64,000 nt of DNA, taken from contig CM057148.1 in the NCBI GenBank assembly GCA_029964075.1, positions 30,435,916 to 30,499,915 on the forward strand. The letters are read 5' to 3'. Under the pieces are notes generated by a model. It saw only the letters and a program-made list of their open reading frames with translations. It was not told the origin of the DNA and did no database searches. Made by a program: the position numbers and the translations under genes. This document shows, in pieces, positions 11,307 to 23,181 of the stretch (position 1 is the stretch's first letter; the number at the start of each line of letters is the position of its first letter). The DNA is from Patiria pectinifera. Taxonomy: Eukaryota > Echinodermata > Asteroidea > Valvatida > Asterinidae.

Positions 11307-12813
11307 CTATAATTCAAGTTTTTTAATCAGTTTTTGAATTCTCTGCTGCAAGCCTTTTTGAAGCAGGGGACTGTTACGGAGTGGTTTTAGTTGCTTAACG
11401 AGTCCCAGGATGTTTGATGAGATTTTTTTAGCCACAAACATCGTTTTTTTACTGGACTTAACAGTTGTTATAAACTTCAGTAAGTTATCAGGAGATAGTG
11501 GACCACTTGACGCGGGAAGTCCGGCAGAGACGAGGATGTTTTCGTCAGACTGCGTGTCCTCCCAGGATATGGACTCCGTATCAGTGCCCGTTTCAGAGGC
11601 AGGGGTGGATACTGTGGACGTGGTAGCATCAAGGGCTTGTGAGACGCTCGGAGTGTCGCGAATAGATGTGGTTTGGGTGTCAATTGACATTTGGGAGGAA
11701 ACTTTCTTCGCTAATTTCCTAATGGGCGATGGGGATGATAACGGAACAAAACGGGAACGTTCGGTGACGGGCTCAGGAGTGAGTTGTTTTCGAGGGAGAC
11801 GGTTTCAGAAAACAAGCGGGTGGTGGCGGGTGGGGTGCCCCAGATGTAAGTAGTGGTAGTCTTGGTGGGGGATTAGGAAGCAGAAGACTTGGTGTAAGGC
11901 GCGGCTGAGGATGCATCGGAATTATTGGGAGTACCAGGAGCATTAGAAATAGAGTCATGGAGAGTGCTGGCTTTGGTATTTGAGCGGGTGAACCGTTCGA
12001 GATGTGTGCGTGTAACTGACGCACTGGCTGCAGCACCTGATGAGGTGGGATCTGAAACCGACAAGCCAGTCCTGGCTGAGCGGCCCGCGCCGGGGTGCGC
12101 GGGTCGCACGGCCGCAGGTCCAGCACTTACCGCAAGGGCGGAAGTGCGGGTTGGAACAGCGGATTTGGATTGTTTTGCAGGATTTTGGGGGTCAGATTTG
12201 CTTTTGTGTACAAAGGTGGGAGGTGGGTTCAAAGGATTTGTATGACTTTCATTGTCGAGATGATCATTGATGTTTTTGTCCGAGTTGGTTTTTTTTGGCA
12301 AGATTTACTAATGTGCCCAAATTCTCCACAATTAAAGCACCGAACAGCTTCAGTGGAGAGAAAGACGCGGTAGTTCATACCGGCATGGGTGAAATTGATG
12401 TGGTTGGGAGGTTTAATATTAGGTTGGAGCGTAACTTGGACATGTCTCCAAAGGGACATAATATTGGACAGTTTTTTGTGTCCTTGACTCCAAGCGGTAT
12501 AGGTCGGATCTGCGAAACAACCTTACAGAAACTGGACAAGTTCTTCGTGAGCACGGCATTGGGGATTTCCGGATAAACATTCGATAGAGTCAAACGAGTG
12601 GTTGTTTAAATAAGGGGTGACAGCTCGACACACGAATCTCCGTAAAGGAGGCCATGTACGACAGCGTCAATGACGGTTTCTCTGGTTTTGAGATAAATTG
12701 CTATGCGCCCATTAGAGATTGGCAGAAACATCTTCTTCAGCAGGAATGTTATTGACAAAAGCGTCAATGTATGCTTGAATAGACATTGTCAACAGCACTG
12801 AATGAGACGCCAT
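11307..12813 (-). pseudogene. LINE ORF1 remnant with CCHC zinc knuckle
   Basis: The start is taken as the ATG at 12813 (MASHSVLLTMSIQAYIDAF). The frame is lost around 12720, resumes at 12593, and reaches CFNCGEFGHISKSC (about 12350-12310), a CX2CX4HX4C knuckle preceded by the phrase NFTHAGMNYRVF that is typical of Tx1 ORF1. A low-complexity Ser/Ala/Pro/Thr-rich middle (12300-11870) follows, then a different frame ends at 11307 with a Lys-rich tail. The protein would bind the LINE RNA. The middle is locally GC-rich (about 12070-12150) compared with the surroundings. Confidence 0.75.
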
Positions 12814-13160
12814 TGTCCCTTGTGACCTACTTGAAGGGCTCGGTCTCACCAGGGACAATGTTTACTACGGTCGAGGGACCCGGCGCCGTACTTACGGTTG
12901 ATTGCCCATGAGTAGGCGGTTTCGCCCGACTGGCCATAACGGCCAGTCGTGTGTATACTTATACAGAAAAATATGACCAAAACTATACAAAATATAGCAA
13001 AATAAGGAAACCCGACAAAGGGAGATTAGTCTAGTAGGATCTATAAAGTATAATAACGACTTAGTAGTCAAAACTAGGACCATACACGGTCTCAAACTGA
13101 AATAATCTTACTTTTCCCCGGAGCTCAATGTAAAAACCTCTTACCAGAAGAAGAAGAAAA

Positions 13161-13258
13161 TGTTTCAATGGTCCTCAACCAGAAACGGGCCATTACTGGC
13201 TTGATTGCGGCAATGCAGTTCCGTGTTGACGGCACCATGACGGCACAGAGCCAAAAAT
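13161..13258 (+). repeat. Isolated copy of the foldback element's inner sequence
   Basis: The run tgtttcaatggtcctcaacc, followed by gaaacgggccattactggc and ttgattgcggcaatgcag, matches 24686-24770 directly and 25240-25330 in inverse orientation. It is therefore a third, stand-alone piece of the 23-27 kb foldback family. It includes an extra ccatgacggcac step that the left arm lacks but the right arm has. Confidence 0.75.
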
Positions 13259-13261
13259 ATC

Positions 13262-14423
13262 TGGTTCCATCCCTGCCAACCCCCATAAAATATAGGCTCT
13301 AGAACTGCGCCTGGCTTCCACGTCACATTCAATCAGAACAATTAATCACCAGCCGAGTGCAGAACCATATTTTGTTCACCTTCCAACCCCTCCCGCCAAC
13401 CCCCCCTCCCCAAAAATGATTTTTCTTAGTACAAAAAAAGCACAGCGTAGCAGGTTTTTACACCCCAAGAACAATGAGCCACACTCTGATTACAGGCAAT
13501 GCGCTCTGCATTCCCTTGCAAGCAGACCGGCAGTGAAGTGTACACCGCATTTTCCATGCTTTCTGTTACTGCCCCTCCAACTTGGTCTGCTCCTTCTTTG
13601 GTTGTTGAAGTTGTGTATTTGATTGCCAACCCTTTCATAATCGTGTTGGTTTTTCATTGTTTCTTTCTTTAAGGTTTTGAAGTATTTTTAGAACTTTCCT
13701 GGTTCAGAGATTTTTTTTGAGTATTTTTTTTTAACCGTCCATTCATAGGAACACCTGGATTCTAGGGACACTTGGATTAATTGTTGGTTGTTTTTTGGGG
13801 GTTGGTTACTTTTATGAGCTATAAAGTTTATTTCCTTGGTTGATTTTCTTCTTTTTTGTCTAGTTTGGTGGTATCCGTGGGTATTTCTTTTATAATTGCA
13901 TTTTAGAGAAACAGCCTTGTGCCTAAGTTCGTATTTTAGTTGCTTGCCGCAACACATTTTTCATTAAAAAAAATCCAATTTCTAGTTTATCTGGGCTTTC
14001 ATCAACTTATTTGGTTTCTCTTCTTTTGATCTTCATTGGGCTGATACATTGTCACACTTTTGACCTTTTTTTAGGTTTCCTTCAGATTCACTCATATTTT
14101 TTGGGGTGTTTTTTTTTGGGTCGATAATTTAATATCTGCTGTTTGTTTCTATTTACTTAATCTCCTCATAATGTTTCCCTACTTGATCCATTAAAAAAAA
14201 ATTATGAGGCAAGTTCCCAAACCCTTATTGATTTGGCTTCGATTAATCAAGTGTGCCACCTTCCAGGGCTACACTTACAACTTTGTTGAATGTGTACGAC
14301 CCTATGAGGTGTTATCTGTTACACACTTGTAAATTGAGTGAGGAGCACATGATTTTCGTTTTGGAAGGATTCCTGTATTCATCCGGTCTACGCTAGATCG
14401 CTGCTTAGCATACCCATGCTCTG
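13262..14423. other. T-rich non-coding stretch downstream of the MULE/SWIM gene
   Basis: No coding exon recognised. On the minus strand this would hold the 3' UTR of the gene that ends at 14424. A C-rich patch (13386-13412) and long T runs are present. Confidence 0.45.
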
Positions 14424-14964
14424 TTAGCCTAGCTGCTTTAAAGGCCGACCTGTGATCAAAGCTCGACGCCCTCCCAGTGCAGCCTTACGTCTAGTGACAG
14501 CTGTTGGCTGCACCTCGATTTTCGTTGATGTTTGTAGGTATTTCTTGGCCCTGATCTTTATTTGTCTTGCAGCAGAAGGAGTACTTTCCTTAGCAAATGT
14601 GAACAAAGCAGAGACAAGTGCACTATCTGTGGCAATCTTTTCAAACTTTGACACAAAGCTCTGCATTGGGAGTCTGAACACATCGGGATAATCCTCCAGC
14701 TTCCTACTAAGAGTATCAAACATGCTCTGCAGCTGCACCTTGCACTCTGGTCTTGAGTTGACCTGCTACTATGGCCACGATTTTGAAACTCCTTCTCTGC
14801 AGTGCGTTGGAGATTGGGAGAATCTAATCTCAGTATCTGAGGATCCTGCAGGGTTGACACATCAGTGGTGGTAGGTGGAGCTGCAACATATCCAGGAGGA
14901 GGCATGTCATACTCATATCCAAGACTCATGAACCACTCTTCATCAATATCTTCTCTACCTATTT
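14424..14964 (-). pseudogene. MULE/SWIM gene, last exon
   Basis: The acceptor TTTCTCTTTTCAG ends at 14965. The exon opens EIGREDIDEEWFMSLGYEYD (the first codon is completed by the G of the preceding exon), continues to the phrase RTAEKEFQNRGH, and then changes frame near 14765. The new frame carries MFDTLSRKLEDYPDVFR, a helical stretch, and the basic C-terminus VQPTAVTRRKAALGGRR to the stop at 14426-14424. Confidence 0.7.
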
Positions 14965-16458
14965 CTGAAAAGAGAAAGGGTATAATCACTGCAGCTAGGC
15001 AAAGCCATCAAATGTAAACAACAACAAAAAAGGAAAAAGGATTAATCAAGTATTATTAAAGTATTATTGTACAGATGGATTATTGTGGGGTGGAATCGGA
15101 CCAAAAGTTAAGTGTTCCCACCGAACAGATATCAAATTACTTGTGAGAATGTTAACTTGTCCTTGAATTCAATATGATTTTGCTTTTATTCAGCACTGCT
15201 TGAATCCATGGCATATCTCAAAATCAGAGAAAGATATGCCTCAAATGTTTGCTTTGTTGAAAAAAAAAACAGAAGAGGGTGTGGAAGGAGTTTTTTTTTT
15301 TTGCTTGGTGCCTTGAAAAAAAAAAACCAATAACATAATTGTGCAGCAAAGCATTAAGCATAATCTCACAGCAAAGCGTTAAGGAACCTATTAAAACAAT
15401 TTTTTTATTCAAATTTGGGAATTGCTTTTTTTCTCAAAGCCCATGTGATGTACTTTTTAAATGCAATTCTTGAAATAATGCACCTTTGTGTCCCAACAAT
15501 ATATTAAATCTTCATATATATATATTTTTTTTTTGTGGGTATTTTACTATTTTGTGCTTTTTTGTTTTTATGCTAATGACATTTCCATATTCATGAACAA
15601 AACTGAAATTTCATTCCGGTTGGCAGAAACGTCAATGTTACAGATAGTTCAATTCAAGAACATTTAGGGGTGTACATTTTCTTTTATTTAGCTAATCTTT
15701 GTTTCGTCAGTACATGGCAGTAAGCCAATAAGCAAACTTTTCTCACACATTTGTTTAATTAGCAAATTTGGGAATCACAATTTCAACAGAAAACCACTGA
15801 ACTGAAAGAATCTCCCTGACATGAGATCACAGCAACACCATCCTCAGTTGTCTGGAAATTCTTAATGTGTGAAAGTGCACTTTCTAATCAAATTAAACAA
15901 AATACATTGTAAAGGAGTAGAAAATTGCACAAATTCTGTCCTAAATTAAGAAAAACTAATAGTATAGACCCTGTAAAGTTTGATCTGTAACCTATATTTT
16001 CACTTTGCCATAATCTAATCATTTTTGAAAACAACTTTTAACCATGATTTGCCCCGCAGTATATTTAGTACGTACTGTTAATGCCAATTGCCCCCCCCCC
16101 CCAAGATTTCCACGAGTGTTTCAAGTTTTTGCAGATTGCTCCAAATTTGATATCGGTAACTTTTTGCAGTATGGAAGACTTGAGGTAAGGAATTCACTGT
16201 TTTTTTTTCACATCTCAATCATTGCCTTTTCGTGCACTCATAAAAAATAAAAAAAGAATAAAAAAAGTTTTTAAAAAATGCTCAGCATTAAAGTGTTTTG
16301 CTGAACAGTTGCATTATCACACTATTTTCCAGTGAAGCAATAGCGTAAGGGAGGGCTAGGGGACTGCCCACCCTCTAAAAAAGGCGTGTGCAATCCCTCA
16401 GAAAATATCGAGGCCCGTCCACCCTATACCTCACACCAAACCTTAGTTCAACTGTATT

Positions 16459-16640
16459 AAGCCCGGTTCATACTCGGCGCGAAAGCGAAAGCCAACGCGA
16501 ATTTGTGACGTCATGGCAAGTATTCGCGCTGCGAATTCATAAAAATTAAAATGTTTCAACTTGCGCGAATTTCGCAGCGAATGTTTCATGACGTCAATTC
16601 GCTTCGCATTGGCTTTCACATGAAGTGTGAACCGGGCTTT
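16459..16640. mobile_element. Short palindromic MITE, PIF/Harbinger-like
   Basis: The ends are inverted: AAGCCCGGTTCATACT on the left and, reverse-complemented, AAAGCCCGGTTCACACTT on the right. The match continues inwards through GAAAGCCAAYGCGAA and TGACGTCATG, leaving a spacer of only about 60 bp. If the terminal repeat starts AGCCCGG, both flanks are TTA, which fits the 3-bp TWA duplications of PIF/Harbinger elements. Each arm carries a TGACGTCA full cAMP-response-type palindrome. It sits in an intron of the MULE/SWIM gene. Confidence 0.7.
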
Positions 16641-16981
16641 ATATGGAACATAACATTTATACGTTTGGAGTCCAAAGTTGGAATTTTTTTTTGTTAAATT
16701 TTCCTATCAAATATATGTACTTTGCAATGTGACCTTCAATTGTTTGACTGTTTTTATGAGTGAGTTCGGATTTGAAAATCAGATGTATTTGTAATGGGCA
16801 CCAAAACATAAGTGGACCCCAAGTGTATATAATTCAAGCATATGGAAGAAAAGAAAAGAAAATGTGCTTCCAGGAGGTGGCATCACTTTCTGCCCCTGTC
16901 CATAAAAACCTGGGTGTTTTTTGTGTTTTTTTTTTTTTTTACATTTTAAACGGAAGGTAAGAACAAATGCAAATGATTTAC

Positions 16982-17193
16982 CTGTGGCAATTACATAGTA
17001 CATCTTCCTCATGTGGTGATGTGGTGGGAATGAAGTTGGAGTTTACAACATTGAAAGTCTTCATGACCACATGTTGGTGTTTACATGGTCCACTGGTATT
17101 TCCAACAGTGCATGTATTGGTACCATTGCCCATGTCTCCATGATACATCTTGCCTGATGTTGTGCTTGGAACCGAGAAGTTTGTCTCATCCTC
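16982..17193 (-). pseudogene. MULE/SWIM gene, SWIM zinc-finger exon
   Basis: Acceptor CAAACAG before 17193 and donor CAG/GTAAAT after 16982. The exon reads EDETNFSVPSTTSGKMY, then NTCTVGNTSGPCKHQ, the end of a SWIM finger (CxC..CxH). The first cysteine of the CxC pair is replaced, apparently by Asn, so zinc binding may be lost. Phase 0 at its start matches the preceding exon. Towards the end the frame must shift by one (about 17015) to reach MRKMYYVIAT, which joins the last exon in phase 1. Confidence 0.7.
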
Positions 17194-18039
17194 CTGTTTG
17201 ATAGAGAAACATGTATGAAATTGATGATTATCAAAATGTTAAGTCTTGCATGTTGCATCATATAAGAAAGCGTAACGTTTTCAATATGTGCCCTCAACAC
17301 ACAGGTGCGGATCCAGATTGTTTTGGAGTCAGCCCAAAACCCCCCTCCCTTCCCCCTGCTCTGACTGAAAAAAAAGGGTATAGTAGAAATAATAGAAAAA
17401 AAATTATGCCAATTATACTGCCTGTCCGAAAAACTCGGACACTAAGACGAAGCCAGAGGGGGGGGGGGGGTCTGTTTTTTGTACACTGGTATCAGCATGC
17501 GAGGAAATTCCAAACCACACAAGACTTTGTACAGTTTTCTCCGATCTGTATTAGTATTTGAGAGAAGTAAAACAAAATGAAATCAGTGGATCCGAGGAAA
17601 AGTTGCACGCCTGTAGCATTATATAGTGTGCTTGATAGTTGGTTTTGAACAACAACCCCTATTTAAAGTATGGTTAACCCCCCCCCCCCCCTCCCCTCCG
17701 TTTTTTGATTTTACAGAGGCCAAGTGTTAGGAGAAAATATCTGCCTACATTTCAGCACTGAGTAAAAAAATCTTAATCCATGCAACATCTTAATTTATAT
17801 TCACAAATGCACAACACTGACTTGCAAACAACATTTCAATAGTGAAATAATGTGTCTGTACTGTAAATATAAGGCAGAGATATTTGTATTTATTTGAGGA
17901 AATTGAAATGTTGCAGTTTCAAAACTATGTCTATCTTTGATGTGAGTGCAATATATGTCCCACTATAGACTTCATTACTTGGTATAGTAAGCTAAAAGCC
18001 TGTGAAAAGCTGTACTGTATTTTGAAATTGCTTGCCAAC

Positions 18040-19018
18040 CTTCACAGTGTTGTCACAGCTGACATTCTTGCCACTGATGAAATATCTGGACTGCTGGATG
18101 TTGGCAGTTCGATTGTTGGCAACATCCAGCAGTCTTCGGGAGTAGTACTTCTCAATCCTAGTGACGAAAAAGTCGACTAGCTGGGTCACATTGTATGCCT
18201 TGAGGCGGTACAAGACTTTGTCTTTCACGATTCGCATGGCGTTTTCTACATAGTTTGTGGTGTTGTTTCCACGCGTCATCATGTTGCTCCGATGGTCCAT
18301 GCCTCCTTCTTCTGGAACACACTGGCGAGGTGCTTAATGTATATCTGATACTTCCTTGCTATGGGGTCAACAACGATCGCTCTGTAGCGATCATTGAGTT
18401 CCGATGCAGAGCTGGCATATACAAGACTCTTGAAGAGGCAGAGCAAATATGGTCGATCTTGCTTGATAATGTCATGATGACCATCCCACAGCCAGCGCCA
18501 CATGGCCTGAAGCATACGAAAGACGCAGAGAATCAAGATCGTCTCAGAATAGACCTCATGTATCGCCTGGCGAAGCGAGAGGCAGTCATCGGTGATGGTT
18601 ACCTGCGGTCCCTGTGCTTGCTTTCCCAAAAAAGGAGCCGTCGGGAACTATTGTCTTCATCAGTTCAATTCCAGTAGTTATTGTGGGTTTGCCTTCAGAG
18701 GTGGTGAGCAGCACACCTAATGGTAACCCACCAGCAGAAGAGTGAGTGAGGAAGATGAAAATCCGGCTGTTATGACGATCACAATTCCCCGAAGAATCCA
18801 CAAAAATCATCTCTCCACTCTGTTTTATCCTGGTGTGGACCCTTTTCATCAGAGTTGTGCATATGGCAACAACAGTTTGATTGTCCTCCGTTTGCTCAAT
18901 TTTTGCACACGTTTCACGTTGCTCGTCATTATTTGCATGCAGCCTGTTTTCAAGGTCCACAAACATCTCTTCTCCGGCAGCAGCCCCGTATGCCTTTTTG
19001 AAAATCTTGTAGTATAAT
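18040..19018 (-). pseudogene. MULE/SWIM gene, transposase-core exon
   Basis: The acceptor is at 19020-19019 (GTACAG) behind a T-rich tract; the donor is taken at AAG/GTTGGC (18040/18039). Reading order: LYYKIFKKAYG, a region with EIEQ-type polar residues, GEMIFVDSSGNCDRHNSRIF (first catalytic Asp expected in FVDSSG), PLGVLLTTSEGKPTITTGIE, then a frame change in the AAAAAA/CC tract near 18628, GPQVTITDDCLSLRQAIHEV (second Asp), MWRWLWDGHHDI, a second frame change near 18296, and TRGNNTTNYVENAMRIVKD with YYSRRLLDVANNR. These are the MULE core blocks. The gene's role would have been DNA transposition or a derived nuclear function. Confidence 0.75.
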
Positions 19019-19055
19019 CTGTACATTCGAAAACAAAAAAAGGTTCAAAAAAGGG

Positions 19056-20650
19056 GCTTGTTAAAGTTTGTACAGCAAGATCTTCAGTCCTTTCTCGAAC
19101 TCAGCCAACTGGACATGATGTTTATCACTGAATCTTGGATGTCACTTGACAATTCTGACTTCCTTGCAAGTCTGCCCGGCTATTCAACAATTTGGCATTA
19201 TCGTAACAGTAGAGGTGGTGGTTTAATGGCCGTAGTTAATGACTCACTGCTGTCTATCCATCTTGACCATCTCAATTCTGATGACATAAAGTTAGCCTGG
19301 ATGTCCCTGACCTTCAAACGGACCAAGTGGTGGGAAGGCATGGTTTTCCAAGCCCCATACTCCGACAATTGTATCTTCGATAACCAGCAATAGGCATGTA
19401 GCTGGGTGCTATCGGATTTCCTTGCTATGAGAGGGTGATTCTTCTTGGTTGCTTTAACATCAACTAAAAGGAGCAATCATCTCTTACTGCCAATCTAAAG
19501 GAAATAACTAATTCCATTGGTCTCACACAACCAGTTGAAGATGTGACTCGTCCATCTCGTGACTCCTAATCAAGTGGAACTACCATCAACCTCCTCTTCA
19601 CTAATCGACCCGAGAAGTTCACTTTGGTTGAATCTACCGCTAATCAAGTCAGTAGTGATCATCATGCAGTTTCGTTTGCCCTTTCCTGCAAAAAGGCTCC
19701 TCCACAACACCAAATTCTCCGTACAGAAAGGCTGATTTCAAGCATATGGAAAATGCTCCTACATCTTGCTCCATGGTCAGCTTTCCAGGTTGACCACGAT
19801 CCTGAGGCCTCATGGATGGATTCATGGACATATTAGACACTGTTAGTAGAGACTGTATTCCAAGGAAAAAGTGCTGTCGTGGTTTATCTCCTTGGATATG
19901 ATCACCTGAACTAAACAGACTCGTGCGGTTAAAGCATCAATTATGCATTAAAGCTCAGCATTCCAGTTCAACTACTCCATGGCAACACTACAAACACATC
20001 CACAGCAAGGTAACTATATGTCGAAATCTGCATACGGGCAACATGTCGATTATCTCTTCCCTGTAGCAGATAAAAGGGAAAGCTTTTGGTGCTTTGTAAG
20101 GGATCAGAAAAAAATATATCAATACCCCCCTGCCTTCCAGTCAGGTGACAAGCTCATCAATAGTCCTGCCGACATCAGCCAAGCCTTCAACCGATTCTTC
20201 ACCTCAGTTCACTCACCGCCCACACTGCCTCCGCAGTCTCCACCCCCTTGTTCCCTTCCCATACCTGAACATTCCCCAGTTTTTTAAGCCTCGGATGGTT
20301 GCGGAAAACTTGGTTCAATCTCACCCCCGACAAAGCTCCGGGATATGACGGTATTTCACCTATATTACTACGAAAACAAGCCTCTACACTTGCCCCTTCA
20401 CTGCTACGAATCATTTACTCTTCTTTTCAACTGGAACTCTCCCTTTGGACGGGAACTTTCTCAGATTTCACCAGTGTTCAAGGCTGGTATTACGCACTGA
20501 CATCAAAAACTACCGTCCTGTTGCAACGACCTCAGTCATTTGCAAAGTCTTGGAAATAGCAGTGGCTGATAACATCAATGACCACATTTCTTCACTTTGC
20601 CTTTGCAACACCAAGCAACATAACAATTACATTTGCTTGCCTTTTTGTTC
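19056..20650 (+). mobile_element. Truncated non-LTR retrotransposon (endonuclease and start of RT)
   Basis: The plus strand opens with an AP-type endonuclease: LDMMFITESWMS, GYSTIWHYRNSRGGGLMAV, and, after frame changes, TINLLFTNRPEKFTLVES and SSDHHAVSFAL (SDHxAV motif, about 19650). The RT begins with LTPDKAPGYDGISPILL (about 20326) and NYRPVATTSVICKVLE (about 20510), then the element stops, so the YxDD box and 3' end are missing. This 3' truncation is unusual, since LINEs normally lose the 5' end. It abuts a TGTGG microsatellite. CR1/Jockey-like by its RT start, but the clade is uncertain. It is inserted in an intron of the MULE/SWIM gene, just upstream of an acceptor. Confidence 0.75.
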
Positions 20651-20671
20651 TGATTAAAAAATTGGTTGTAT

Positions 20672-20759
20672 GTTGGTGTGGTGTGGTGTGGTGTGTGGTG
20701 TGGTGTGGTGTGGTGTGGTGTGGTGTGGTGTGGTGTGGTGTGGTGTGGTGTGGTGTGGT
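20672..20759 (+). repeat. (TGTGG)n microsatellite
   Basis: About 17 copies of the 5-mer tgtgg, with one irregular unit near 20690. It directly follows the truncated LINE. Cys/Trp/Val- or Thr/His/Pro-rich translations of it are not genes. Confidence 0.95.
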
Positions 20760-20783
20760 TCACTTACTTTTCATTTATACTTT

Positions 20784-20873
20784 GTCTCAAATGCCCTTTG
20801 ACAGTACCCACAATGCACAAACAGCCTTTCTGTAAAGTCAGTGGCGCGATGTTGTCAAAGGCCATTTGAGACT
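20784..20873. repeat. Short hairpin repeat (MITE-like)
   Basis: The left side gtctcaaatgccctttgac pairs with the right side gtcaaaggccatttgagac, separated by about 50 bp. With acaatgc words flanking the arms it may be a tiny foldback or MITE remnant. No coding capacity. Confidence 0.6.
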
Positions 20874-21080
20874 AACAATGCGCGTTGTCACAGGTTATGA
20901 ATGCGCAGTTGGAACTCCAAAAAGGCTTATTATTCTACTTTGGTATACATAACACAATTCTGAATACTTTACCCCTTTTTTTCTGAGAACATGCTCAATT
21001 CAATTTAATAAAATGCTGGGTTTTTGTGGGGCACCCTGTAGTGAGTAGCAGTAATATCAATAACAGCCAGGAGTACTTAC

Positions 21081-21350
21081 CTGTAGCAGAAGTGAAGATC
21101 ACGACACACAGAGCGGTCTGCAGCAGCATAGACATACTGATCACCTTGCTCCTCTTGTAGATCGTACTTCAGAGTGTCCAATGCTGATGACGGGGAATGG
21201 CCACTCTCGAACAGGACTCTGAGTTTACCGATGGTATCCTCTGGCACATCTCTTCTTCGAAGTGCATCAGCACATGACAACCGATGATTGTCTTCATTCT
21301 TCAGCTTCACAATGAACAGCAGGCTATTATGGATGTGTGGGTCTTGAGAT
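21081..21350 (-). pseudogene. MULE/SWIM gene, exon upstream of the transposase core
   Basis: Clean splice sites: acceptor GCATAAAG before 21350 and donor CAG/GTAAGT after 21081. The exon is open throughout: SQDPHIHNSLLFIVKLKNED, RRRDVPEDTIGKLRVLFESG, SPSSALDTLKYDL, and ADRSVCRDLHFCYR. The block IHNSLLFIVKLKNEDN followed by a V-x-LFESGHSPSSAL segment is typical of the pre-catalytic region of this protein family. It shows no lesion. Confidence 0.75.
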
Positions 21351-23181
21351 CTTTATGCAAAAAGAAAATTTAACAATACAATAATACTAATGTTTGTATC
21401 ATAACTTTCCAGTTGAAACAATGAAACAAACATGTTGTCTTATCTTATGTTATGCATCGTTTATGCCTTATGTATATTTCAATAAAAAGATCACTAAACT
21501 TGGCTGTCAACTATTGATTATTAACCGTTCTACGACCTGATGGAGTATGGACATTTTCCAACCTCATTGAATGAAGTGAACTATATCTTGGTAATATAAA
21601 TTCAAAACGCAAAATCAATAAAATAATGTTTCAATGCGCTTTTGATGGCAAGGATCAATTTCAGAAATCTCAAAAGAAAATCGTATATACGGTCATAAAT
21701 ACCTCGAAATTGGGTACCCTCCACAACCTCAACGTGAACCAAAAATCTGCAAACGTCCACAAGGGCGCCCTCAATTGGCACTTGCAAATTAGGAAACAAA
21801 GCCGCTCAAACATGAATATTTTCTGTCTGCAACAACTTCCATTGCCAGATTTTGTAAATACTCTAGTCCACAGTATGATTTCTTTCTTTCAAATTTTGGA
21901 TGCATTTCCTTTCCAAATAATTTTCCGTAATGAGGTAACTGCATGAGTGTACGAAGTATACAGCAGTGGGTTCAAATGCAGGTTATCGCTGAGGGGCAGA
22001 AAAATACATTTTCCAACAGTATGAGGAACAAAATAACAGAAAGAGTAAAGTTATGAACGTAACTAAGGGAATATTTCAACCATGTTTTGGCATCCTTTAA
22101 TAATTTACTGCTATTATCTTTACTTAAATTGTATGAGATAACCTGGACGCTTAGTTTTGAAATAGTCAAATTTTACGTTCAAATAGTAAAGTCCATTGTA
22201 TGGTTTTCACAAATTTGACTAGTTTGGATTGTTAAATTATTATTCTAGTATTCTTTTCTTCGTTTAATGTACATGTTTTGCAGTTTTATTTTTACTCATT
22301 TAAGAACCACTGTCAGAAAATCTAGTCCTTTGGCCTTGGGTGGGGTTGAAAAAGTATTCAACTCCAGGCAGGAGGCCAGTCTTTGTTTCCAGCTCATTCT
22401 ATTAGTTCAATACTTTGTTTATCTCCTCTGTCTTTTCATGATCCAGTGTGGCTAGCCCAGGAATGGGTGGCACAGGCCAACATCCTAGGGTGTTGGCTTG
22501 GGTCAGTTTCTTACTGAAGAAAGTTTTATGGGACTAGCCCTGGCACAACTACCATGTAGCCACTGAAACGTGTATTCCATCCAGACTTGAAGAGCCTGTT
22601 CTCATTGTTTAGACATGGTTGAAATATTCCATCCGGTTCCATATCTGTCAGTCCATAACATTGTAAATTATTGGTCGCGGACAGCTTTCTTTTGTGATTT
22701 TGTTTTCCATTAAAATCAGGTACTATTAAAAAACGCATAAATGCCAGATACATATACTCACTTGGAAATTGTGACAGCTCTCTTTAAGACAAGATTCGAA
22801 TGACCGTCAACAGAGCATCTAATTTTCTCTTTTCCTGTACCAAACAAAATCATTTTTTTACTCAAAATCATATCACAAAACAAGGCTTAAATTGCAATTT
22901 AGATTCTCCAGATGATTTACAGTAAACATTTCCAGGGGACAAAAAAATGAAGAAAAAACCTAACCGATGGGTCGATCAGAACATATTTTAAAAGTATCTG
23001 TGTTTCTATATATTATCAGTCTTGAAGGTTGAACATTTGCTGAAAAGGTTAATATTGTTTTCCCATAATAATTGAAGATATTGTACAATTAATAGAGTTT
23101 TATGAACATATTTTCATTTGATAATCTCAACATAAAACAATTATACAAAAAAACGGCACCCTGTTCTTGTCGAAAAGACCA
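21351..23181. other. Intron-like AT-rich stretch
   Basis: No further exon recognised. A short palindrome, ccaacatcctagggtgttgg, sits at 22478-22497. The interval lies between an exon of the MULE/SWIM gene and the foldback element. Confidence 0.45.

Larger units (their letters stand above)
6538..12890 (-). mobile_element. Tx1-clade (L1-Tx1 type) LINE, decayed
   Basis: The minus strand reads in the order of a complete LINE: ORF1 with a CCHC knuckle (12813-11307), ORF2 with endonuclease and reverse transcriptase (11286-7717), a long 3' region, an AATAAA signal (6566-6571) and an 11-A tail (6538-6548). The total of about 6.3 kb is near the usual size for the Tx1 group. The RT phrases NLDQKKAFDNVDHRYLF and GIRQGCPLSGLL, and the ORF1 phrase RCFNCGEFGHISKSC, are what place it with Tx1 rather than CR1 or RTE. 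Both ORFs are broken by frameshifts and stops. The 5' boundary is uncertain; the GC-rich phrase near 12840-12900 may be its leader. That the 3' part from 7716 to 6538 belongs to the same element is inferred from strand and polyadenylation signal. Confidence 0.8.

Noticed and set aside
20575-20869. Open frames rich in Trp/Val/Cys or Thr/His/Pro
   Set aside because: Translations of the TGTGG microsatellite.
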